A stretch of DNA of 64,000 nt from positions 3,286,001 through 3,350,000 of the forward strand of contig NZ_JALLPK010000001.1 in assembly GCF_023276375.1 (NCBI RefSeq), in the 5' to 3' direction. The position numbers and the translations under genes were made by a program. The DNA is from Halocatena marina (lineage in GTDB: Archaea > Halobacteriota > Halobacteria > Halobacteriales > Haloarculaceae). Below, one piece after another: positions 54,263-64,000 of this stretch. The notes beneath the pieces were generated by a model, which was not told the origin of the DNA, searched no databases, and worked only from the letters and a program-made list of their open reading frames with translations. The first letter of the stretch is position 1. The number at the start of each line of letters is the position of its first letter.

Positions 54263-54488
54263 AAGGCGGCGAACCACCAGTAACAGGTGTCGACAGCCTG
54301 GTCGCCAGATCCACCGGGACGAACCCTGCGTGTACTGTGGCTGGCAGACCTCAACCTGCACTTGGCCACCCTTGCGGGTCAGTTTTCCCAGAGGCTCTCG
54401 CACTCCAGTACTCGCTGGAACGCAGGCGGGCTTATCTTCCGTGTTCGGGATGGGTACGGGAGTTACCCCGCCGCTGTGGCCGCCCTAA
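54263..54488 (-). rRNA. rrf: 5S rRNA with ~105-nt insertion
   Basis: The 5' part (TTAGGGCGGCCACAGCGG..., start at 54488) and the loop-A to loop-E regions are typical haloarchaeal 5S through CCTCTGGGAAA at about 54383. The normal 3' end, GGTTCGCCGCC, appears only at 54265-54275. The roughly 105 nt between (about 54278-54382) are an insertion in the 3' part of the molecule. The insertion contains a GNRA-capped hairpin (ACCC-GCAA-GGGT, 54368-54379). Halococcus 5S RNA is known to be about 231 nt through such an insertion. The exact ends are uncertain by a few bases. Confidence 0.93.
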
Positions 54489-54537
54489 TGCCGATCTACG
54501 GAATCGAACCGAAGGCGAAGACCACTATCGGTCAAAA

Positions 54538-54574
54538 TACGTGCGATCCAGTTTACGCCTGGACCCGTTCATCG
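54538..54574 (-). repeat. 23S processing stem, 3' arm
   Basis: These 37 nt are complementary to 57516-57552 on the far side of the 23S gene. On the transcript the arms pair except for two 3-nt bulges (TCA and AAA) flanking a 4-bp GCGC/GCGT helix. This is a canonical bulge-helix-bulge cut by the archaeal splicing endonuclease to release pre-23S. Confidence 0.9.
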
Positions 54575-54589
54575 GGCCAGTACGAATGG

Positions 54590-57497
<2,908 letters not shown>

Positions 57498-57515
57498 CGA
57501 TAATAATCTGGACCA

Positions 57516-57552
57516 CGATGAACGGGTCCAGTGAGCGCCTGGATCGCACGTA
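57516..57552 (-). repeat. 23S processing stem, 5' arm
   Basis: This arm in the 16S-23S spacer pairs with 54538-54574 to form the bulge-helix-bulge processing stem around the 23S precursor. It lies 19 nt upstream of the mature 5' end. Confidence 0.9.
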
Positions 57553-57693
57553 CATACAGTCTCATACGCTCACCTATGTGCGGTAGGTGGCAATCAACCC
57601 TTCCCATCCCCGCTTAACGCGGGATGGTGCATTTGTCGTTAACGGAACGAGTGTCGGATACCACTTAAGGAACCCGGTTTCGTCCCGCGAACA

Positions 57694-57765
57694 TGGACCC
57701 ACTGGGATTCGAACCCAGGGCATCCTCCTTGCAAAGGAGGCACTCTCCCACTGAGCTATGGGCCC
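57694..57765 (-). tRNA. tRNA-Ala (TGC)
   Basis: The acceptor stem is GGGCCCA/TGGGTCC with discriminator A, the anticodon arm is CCTCC-TTTGCAA-GGAGG with anticodon TGC, and the T arm is CTGGG-TTCGAAT-CCCAG. It lies in the 16S-23S spacer, the usual archaeal position for tRNA-Ala. There is no intron. Confidence 0.97.
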
Positions 57766-57770
57766 TACCT

Positions 57771-57805
57771 GTTAGCTCTGATAGTTCTAAAGTGCTCGGT
57801 CGGTC
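57771..57805 (-). repeat. 16S processing stem, 3' arm
   Basis: These 35 nt are complementary to 59415-59449 upstream of 16S. The pairing is broken only by ATA and TTA bulges around a 4-bp GGTG/CACT helix (one G-U). This forms the bulge-helix-bulge processed to release pre-16S; tRNA-Ala lies just beyond it. Confidence 0.9.
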
Positions 57806-57869
57806 AATCAATTGCCTCACGTCCGATCCGTATAAAGGTGGGCCAGGTCATCGACCTGGTCCCGATCTG

Positions 57870-59341
<1,472 letters not shown>

Positions 59342-59414
59342 GCTCTCCCCAAATGGGGAGGGTTTGACGGAGTGCATGTCGCATGCACCAACTATCGGTC
59401 GTGCGGCAATACTC

Positions 59415-59449
59415 GACCGACCGAGTATCACCGAACTATCAGAGCTAAC
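59415..59449 (-). repeat. 16S processing stem, 5' arm
   Basis: This arm in the rRNA leader pairs with 57771-57805, with the bulge-helix-bulge in the middle. It lies about 75 nt upstream of the mature 16S 5' end. Confidence 0.9.
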
Positions 59450-59517
59450 ATCAGATTCCATCTTGACGGCGGACCGTAGGGGTGGAATCCTCATTTCCTT
59501 CGGACCTGATCGTAGGC

Positions 59518-59545
59518 CATTCGGGGTATTAAACCCATCGAACCG
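59518..59545 (-). promoter_or_regulatory. Promoter-proximal rRNA promoter (P3)
   Basis: On the minus strand TTCGATGGGTTTAATACC resembles the haloarchaeal rRNA promoter core, a TTCGA element followed by a TTTAA box. It is the copy nearest to 16S. A TSS would lie roughly 25 nt downstream. Confidence 0.55.
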
Positions 59546-59585
59546 CCCTTGTCGATCGATCCTGGGCATGGGTTAGATCCAACAA

Positions 59586-59640
59586 CCCACGCCCGCTGCG
59601 TATTTCATCCGAATGCCCCCATATACATAAAGGCTTCGGA
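59586..59640 (-). promoter_or_regulatory. Tandem rRNA promoter repeat, copy 2
   Basis: This 55-bp unit reads on the minus strand TCCGAAGCC, TTTATGTATAT, then CATTCGGATGAAATACGCAGCGGGCG. The central AT box is a TATA element and the distal part resembles the initiation region of known haloarchaeal rRNA promoters. It is about 80% identical to the unit at 59665-59719. Confidence 0.8.
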
Positions 59641-59664
59641 TCGAGCGTGAATCCAAGCGACAGA

Positions 59665-59719
59665 CCCACGCTCACTGCGTATTTTATCCGAATGCCCTTG
59701 TATATATAAGGGCTTCGGA
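59665..59719 (-). promoter_or_regulatory. Tandem rRNA promoter repeat, copy 1 (distal)
   Basis: The minus strand reads TCCGAAGCCC, TTATATATA, then CATTCGGATAAAATACGCAGTGAGCG. It duplicates the adjacent unit with a 79-bp period. Multiple tandem promoters are usual for haloarchaeal rRNA operons. Confidence 0.8.
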
Positions 59720-59721
59720 CT

Positions 59722-59754
59722 GGGGACGCGCACCCCCTAAGGGGGCGCGCCCCG
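59722..59754 (-). terminator. GC-rich hairpin just upstream of the rRNA promoters
   Basis: CCCCC-TAA-GGGGG extended by CGCG/CGCG pairing and outer G/C pairs forms a very stable stem. It directly precedes the distal rRNA promoter in the direction of transcription and may stop incoming transcription or bend DNA. Confidence 0.4.
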
Positions 59755-60320
59755 CGTTCTTCGCATTTCAATCAGAATAGCACGACCACCTTAAGCCCGT
59801 CGAACTAAAGGCGCCACGTCATGCGGTTTCATGAGACGTAACTACACGGTACACACATTCTGGGTAATCGAATGTTCGTAGTGAGAAGTGCAGCACAGCT
59901 CGTCGATAGGATGGAGAGATCACAGAGAAAACGCTCACCACTCCTCCTCAACACGTGACAAGCAGATATGGTCGCAACTAATGAGGAAGATATCATAACA
60001 GAAGATGGTATATCGCGCGGCTGGAGACCGACCCGTCATCCCGCGATTGTACGCTCGGTCCGGTCGAGTGAGAGCCGCGCACTCCTCGCTTCGTGTTCCC
60101 CTTATCTATAGTATGCGGACGCGAAGCGAGAGGGGACAATCGTCGTGAACTGATGATCTATCCCGATTAGATGGTGTAGCGTCACTGCAGCGAGCGTTGT
60201 CACTCATGGCCAGAGACGTTCGCTCGGTCGCGCTCCGACTTCTGTAGACAGAGATGGGTGACGCTACGCTGGCCATCATAGCACATTGAAAAAACGAGGG
60301 ATAGATGTCTATCGCTAATT
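59755..60320. other. 566-bp region upstream of the rRNA promoters, no gene seen
   Basis: No credible reading frame is present. Two inverted repeats are seen. ACGTC-ATG/CAT-GA-GACGT forms a hairpin at 59816-59839. A longer-range pair, GTAGCGTCAC (60176-60185) and GTGACGCTAC (60251-60260), encloses about 65 nt containing partially self-complementary sequence. Confidence 0.4.
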
Positions 60321-60635
60321 TCAGATCTCGTCAAGATGTTCTATACCCTGCTTCGAGACGTTAGCCTCGGTAATTCGATCAGGCATCCAGTCAGGTTTGT
60401 CATCAGGGGCGTCTTCTTCCCACGCCCACCCTTCGTAGATGTGTACCTTCTTCGTGCCTTTCTCACGGAGTTCTATATGCGTGCGTTCTGCCTCCTGTTC
60501 TGATGATGCCGGCTCCAATCGTCGAGCCGCCTTCAGTGCAGCCTGACGTGGTGTTCGCCCGGAAAACACACTCGATTCCTGTCCACTTGATTCTCTGAGC
60601 GCAAAATTTCGTTTGTCATCCGTACTGCGTGCCAT
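60321..60635 (-). CDS. Non-histone chromosomal protein MC1
   Basis: This 104-residue protein starts MARSTDDKRNFALRESSGQE. It contains the MC1 signatures RTPRQAALKAARRL, GTKKVHIYEGWAWEED and PDWMPDRITEANVSKQGIEHL. MC1 is a monomeric DNA-bending protein that coats archaeal chromosomes; the methanogen proteins are strongly basic, whereas the haloarchaeal version has more acidic residues, as here. A GGAGGTG ribosome-binding site lies about 8 nt before the ATG at 60635, confirming the start over 60644. Confidence 0.93.
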   Translation of the reverse strand: MARSTDDKRNFALRESSGQESSVFSGRTPRQAALKAARRLEPASSEQEAERTHIELREKGTKKVHIYEGWAWEEDAPDDKPDWMPDRITEANVSKQGIEHLDEI

Positions 60636-60713
60636 GATTTTCACACCTCCACGTCAAATCAGTACATACCATCATATAACTGTATCCCCAAAATCGGGGT
60701 GCGGCGGCCCCCA

Positions 60714-60724
60714 CTTTTATATAG
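60714..60724 (-). promoter_or_regulatory. TATA box of the MC1 gene
   Basis: CTATATAAAAG on the minus strand is a near-perfect archaeal TATA box about 80 nt upstream of the MC1 ATG. The transcript would have a 5' leader of about 50 nt containing a CCCC/GGGG hairpin (near 60685-60699) and the GGAGGTG site. Confidence 0.65.
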
Positions 60725-60814
60725 AGGGATAATGCGCGATTAGTCAATTAAGCAGACTCTGAGCACGCCAGACTTATGTATAGCGTATATCGAAGGATGA
60801 AATACGATACTGCG

Positions 60815-61015
60815 ATGGTGCGTAAGAAAAAGCTCAGTCCGAGCGGTGCCAAAGACGAGAACGGCGAGTACCACAACGTTCATCTAAACCTTCACGAAGA
60901 CGAGCTTGTAGTTGCGGGGATGGAAATCGGAGACGAAGTATTCGTCAGGGTGCGTGATAACAAGATCATCATCCAGAAAGCGAGTGCCGACGAAGATCTC
61001 GAACACGAGTTCTGA
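60815..61015 (+). CDS. AbrB/SpoVT-type small protein
   Basis: The 66-residue protein begins MVRKKKLSPSGAKDENGEYHNVHLNLHEDEL. It has the swapped-hairpin pattern of AbrB-like DNA-binding domains (VVAGMEIGDEVFVRVRDNKIIIQKA). Its stop overlaps the pyrD ATG by one base (TGATG), so the two are translated together; this pairing is common in haloarchaea. It may regulate pyrD or other genes. The open frame starting at 60776 adds residues without family match. Confidence 0.8.
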   Translation: MVRKKKLSPSGAKDENGEYHNVHLNLHEDELVVAGMEIGDEVFVRVRDNKIIIQKASADEDLEHEF

Positions 61016-62070
61016 TGCAGATCTACGACGCTGTCAAACCACTCTTGTTCAGGCTTCCTCCAGAAACGGCGCATAATACTGTCCATTCGGTGCTTGGCGC
61101 GGTACAGGAAACCGCTGTAATGAAGGCCATTTCTCAGCGATACCGAGTCGATGACCCACGGTTAGCAACGACAGTCTTCGGCCACGAATTCTCGAATCCC
61201 ATCGGCGTTGCCGCTGGCTTCGATAAGAACGCCAAGATCCCATCCGGGCTTGCGAGCCTTGGATTCGGACACGTCGAAGTAGGAGGTGTAACCGCAGAGC
61301 GCCAGCCGGGAAATCCCAGACCACGTCTGTTCCGCCTCTCCGAAGACCGCGCGCTCATCAACCGCATGGGCTTCAATAATCACGGCGCGAACGCGGTCGG
61401 TGCTCGACTCGCGCGGACGCGTGTAGATGTCCCTGTCGGAGTCAACATCGGAAAATCAAAATCGACGCCGCTGTCGATGGCGGCCGACGATTATCGCTAT
61501 ACGTACAACCGCGTTGCATCGAGCGGCGATTACTTCGTGGTCAACGTTTCGAGTCCGAACACCCCTGGTTTGCGCGAGCTACAAAACCGCGAGCACCTCG
61601 AACAGATTCTGGGAACACTACAAGATGCGGGTGCCACACCACTTCTCGTTAAGCTCTCTCCAGACCTCACCGACGATGCGATCGAGGAAGCGCTGGCCGT
61701 CGCCGCCGATTTCGGGCTCGATGGGATTATCACGACGAATACAACGACCGACCGTCCCGATTCGCTCCGAAGTACCAATCGGGCGGAGACAGGCGGGCTG
61801 TCCGGTGACCCGATTGAAGAGCGGGCGACCGACGCAGTCCGGTTTGTCGCAGAGCGCACTACTCTCCCCGTCATCGGGGTCGGTGGTGTCTCGGATGCGC
61901 GAGGCGCGTACGCGAAGATCCGAGCCGGAGCATCTCTTGTTCAACTCTACACAGGATTCATCTACGAGGGACCATCGATTGCACGCGATATCAATCGTGG
62001 CCTCGTTGAATTATTAGAGCGCGACGGCTTCAACTCAATCGAGGAAGCCGTCGGAGTAGACGTAGCCTGA
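61015..62070 (+). CDS. pyrD: Dihydroorotate dehydrogenase (quinone), class 2
   Basis: The 351-residue FMN enzyme oxidises dihydroorotate in pyrimidine synthesis. The class 2 N-terminal helical extension is present (YDAVKPLLFRLPPETAHNTVHSVLG), which contacts the membrane quinone. The barrel carries NPIGVAAGFDKNAK, NRMGFNNHGA, NVSSPNTPGLRELQ with the catalytic Ser, and the FMN-phosphate motif VIGVGGVSDARGAYAKIRAGASLVQLYTGF. It is coupled to the AbrB-like gene upstream. Confidence 0.96.
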   Translation: MQIYDAVKPLLFRLPPETAHNTVHSVLGAVQETAVMKAISQRYRVDDPRLATTVFGHEFSNPIGVAAGFDKNAKIPSGLASLGFGHVEVGGVTAERQPGNPRPRLFRLSEDRALINRMGFNNHGANAVGARLARTRVDVPVGVNIGKSKSTPLSMAADDYRYTYNRVASSGDYFVVNVSSPNTPGLRELQNREHLEQILGTLQDAGATPLLVKLSPDLTDDAIEEALAVAADFGLDGIITTNTTTDRPDSLRSTNRAETGGLSGDPIEERATDAVRFVAERTTLPVIGVGGVSDARGAYAKIRAGASLVQLYTGFIYEGPSIARDINRGLVELLERDGFNSIEEAVGVDVA

Positions 62071-62124
62071 GCGCGAGCAATACGGCCGGGAAAATACCAC
62101 AAGACGCGACAATACGAAGCGTGT

Positions 62125-63858
62125 TCACTCGATCGTTTCCAGATCGAACTCGAACGCCGCGACTGGCACTTCTAAATCGTGTTCGACGAGCACACTGGGG
62201 TGAATCTCACCGATGACGCCAGCCGATTGGCCGTCGAACACCACGTCCGCGGTGCGTCCATCGATGAAGCTCGGGTGGCTGGTCGGTGGCGTGCTAAGAT
62301 CTGCATCAAACGCGCGTGCGATCGTTTGCAGGGTTGCCTTTGCGTCCTCGTAGCTTGCGTCTGTCCGCGCGAGAACTGCTGCGACAGTCCGGCGTTCCGC
62401 AACCTTCGTCTCCTCTTGCTCGTCGATGTGGGCCGCTAAGCCGATTTCAGCGAGCGTCTGTGGATACGACCGGTGGGTGTTGTTCTCCAGCACCATCAAG
62501 AGCGACGGAAGCGCCCACGTTCTGACAATGGTGTACTCCTCGCTGTATGGCTCTTCGATCGTCGCAGGGGGCGCGACTCCAACGGGATTCTCATCCGAAG
62601 CCTGGGACGTGAGGTCGATATTCATCCGATCGAAGCATTCGCGTTCACTACCGAGATAAAAGTTCAGCGTGTCTTCGAAGCCCACTCCCACAAGTACGTC
62701 CCGAACAGCGTCTTCGAGTAGCGTCCGGTCGTGACAGCCACCGATGGTGCTCACGTCCGGATAGCGCGGTTCGAGCTCGTTGAAACCGTAGGCCCGTCCG
62801 ATATCGTCGATGAGATCGATCGAATGGAGCACATCAACCCTGTACGGAGGAACAGCGACCTCGTACCGACGCTCATCGGTCGTCGGATTGGCGTCCAACC
62901 CAGCTCGTTCGAGGTAGTCGACAACGTTCTCAGTCGTGAGATCAACGCCAAGAATCGATTCGATGCGCTCGTGTTCGACGGTTTTCTCCGTAACAGAGAG
63001 ATCAGGCCGATCCAGTTCTGTGTCAGGATACTCGACCGTAACCCGTTCGACTTGGCCCCCGCGCGCATCGAGCGCGTAGCAGACAATGGTACACATCTTG
63101 TCGATAGTCCACTGATCGGTTCCAGTCATCTCGATGAACAGATCCCGAGAGTTCTCCGTGACCTCAGTCCGACGGCCGTTGATCACGGGAGGGAACGAAA
63201 ACAACCCGATGTCGTCGTAGATCGCAGGGTAGCGTTCGTACTCGGTTACGAGATCGGCGTACTGCTCACCAGTCGGATGCTCCGAGAGCACTTCTTCGGG
63301 GGTGTAATCGCTGTCGCCGTCCAGTGGAACGAATCGATCCTCGTCCGGAGCAAGACCCCGATACGTGATCGTCTTAGTCTGCTCGGATCCTGATGCGCCG
63401 CTTTCTGCCCGACTGCCTTTGAGCATCGTGAGATCGTGGACCCCGATGGCTCCCTTCGCGCGCTTTCGTCCCATCGTCGCGTGAAGTTTCTCCTGAAGTT
63501 GGATGAGCGACTGCAAGCTCTCCTCACTCATGTCGAGCCCGCGAACGACCGCACCAGTAACGTAGGGACGCTCTTCGGGAACCGATTCGTCTACTTCGAT
63601 GACCCACTGCGAGTCGTTCGTGCTCGGAACGTAGACCCCTCGGTCGTGGCCGTATTGGTATCGGAGCGAGCGCGCGACACCTTCGACGCTGAGGCGATCG
63701 AGCCGATCCGGAGCGAACTCGAACTGCAGCTCTCCGTCCTCGGTTTCGCCTTCGTACTCCAGACCGAGTGCGAATAGATCGCGCTTCAGCACGTCGTCAG
63801 AGTTCTCCGTCGAGGCAAGGTGACGAAGATCGTCCGTGTCGATGTCAACGACTGGCAT
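62125..63858 (-). CDS. pheT: Phenylalanyl-tRNA synthetase beta subunit
   Basis: This 577-residue archaeal-type beta subunit pairs with PheS to charge tRNA-Phe. It begins MPVVDIDTDDLRHLAS and contains the B3/B4 editing region (TYRGLAPDEDRFVPL...GRRTEVTENSRDLFIEMTGTD). The B5 part follows (TVEYPDTELDRPDLSVTEKTVEHERIESILG), and the catalytic-core-like C-terminus ends EIHPSVLVEHDLEVPVAAFEFDL. The shorter archaeal length without the bacterial anticodon-binding domain is normal. Its ATG overlaps the pheS stop by one base. Confidence 0.96.
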   Translation of the reverse strand: MPVVDIDTDDLRHLASTENSDDVLKRDLFALGLEYEGETEDGELQFEFAPDRLDRLSVEGVARSLRYQYGHDRGVYVPSTNDSQWVIEVDESVPEERPYVTGAVVRGLDMSEESLQSLIQLQEKLHATMGRKRAKGAIGVHDLTMLKGSRAESGASGSEQTKTITYRGLAPDEDRFVPLDGDSDYTPEEVLSEHPTGEQYADLVTEYERYPAIYDDIGLFSFPPVINGRRTEVTENSRDLFIEMTGTDQWTIDKMCTIVCYALDARGGQVERVTVEYPDTELDRPDLSVTEKTVEHERIESILGVDLTTENVVDYLERAGLDANPTTDERRYEVAVPPYRVDVLHSIDLIDDIGRAYGFNELEPRYPDVSTIGGCHDRTLLEDAVRDVLVGVGFEDTLNFYLGSERECFDRMNIDLTSQASDENPVGVAPPATIEEPYSEEYTIVRTWALPSLLMVLENNTHRSYPQTLAEIGLAAHIDEQEETKVAERRTVAAVLARTDASYEDAKATLQTIARAFDADLSTPPTSHPSFIDGRTADVVFDGQSAGVIGEIHPSVLVEHDLEVPVAAFEFDLETIE

Positions 63859-64000
63859 CAGTGAATCACCTCCGCGTTCCGCAGGAAGTCAAGATCTGTG
63901 AGCGTCCCATGCAAGTCACGGATATCCTCTGCTCCGGTGATCAGCATTGCAAGTCGTTCGAGCGCGAGACCCCACGCCATCACGTCACAATCGACACCGA
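63858..64000 (-). CDS. pheS: Phenylalanyl-tRNA synthetase alpha subunit, C-terminal end only
   Basis: Only the last 46 codons and stop are in the window; the gene continues past the right edge. The visible end reads VMAWGLALERLAMLITGAED-type sequence followed by IRDLHGTLTDLDFLRNAEVIH, the PheS motif 3 region. Stop and pheT start share the TGATG overlap, so the two subunits are co-translated. Confidence 0.93.
   Translation of the reverse strand, partial: GVDCDVMAWGLALERLAMLITGAEDIRDLHGTLTDLDFLRNAEVIH

Overview
This is haloarchaeal chromosomal DNA. The proteins are acidic, and the gene set is typical of Halobacteria: RadA, MC1 chromosomal protein, archaeal NMD3, SMC with ScpA, class II ribonucleotide reductase, MfnA, and several haloarchaea-specific DUF families. 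Promoters carry TATA boxes close to start codons, as in leaderless transcription. The 5S rRNA gene is interrupted by an insertion of about 105 nt. A 5S RNA of about 231 nt with an insertion of this size is known from Halococcus morrhuae, so I place the window in Halococcus or a close relative (inference from that single marker).

Layout. Positions 1-12000 hold a Rieske protein cut by the left edge, dnaJ, an AMP-binding-like protein, DUF5784, DUF5786, a coupled membrane protein/nucleotide-sugar-type dehydrogenase pair, an XPD/DinG-like Fe-S helicase, NMD3 and gamma-glutamyltransferase. A 500-nt gap between NMD3 and ggt contains three strong hairpins. Positions 12100-21700 hold htpX, a membrane-linked metallophosphoesterase, pspAB, an aminopeptidase remnant, radA, a glucuronyl-epimerase-like lipoprotein, sufU and sufS, an enolase-superfamily enzyme and a DUF433/DUF5615 toxin-antitoxin-like pair. 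Positions 21800-29300 hold an intron-containing tRNA-Met, zinc proteins, nrdJ, type II methionine aminopeptidase, isoaspartyl peptidase and small membrane proteins.

Positions 29300-33650 are more AT-rich and lysine-rich than their surroundings and look like an accessory patch. They encode a polysaccharide-deacetylase lipoprotein, a membrane protein with a GCASCGPG motif and a DsbA-like lipoprotein. Positions 33650-53640 return to core genes: sulfurtransferase, the DUF7518-smc-scpA operon, mtnP, a phosphoribosyltransferase, ppsA, a methyltransferase, a DUF4166-YndJ pair, mfnA, an RNase R family protein and a flippase.

The right end carries a complete rRNA operon on the minus strand: tandem promoters near 59.7 kb, then 16S, tRNA-Ala, 23S, 5S and tRNA-Cys. 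The 16S and 23S are each flanked by long complementary arms containing bulge-helix-bulge motifs for the archaeal splicing endonuclease. Beyond it lie MC1, an AbrB-like protein coupled to pyrD, and pheT with the 3' end of pheS.

No CRISPR array, intact insertion sequence or replication origin was seen. I did not find a clear new multi-gene system. The strongest unexplained signals are the three-hairpin intergenic region at 10048-10275, an interleaved inverted-repeat element upstream of nrdJ at 26066-26108, and the DsbA/membrane-cysteine pair.
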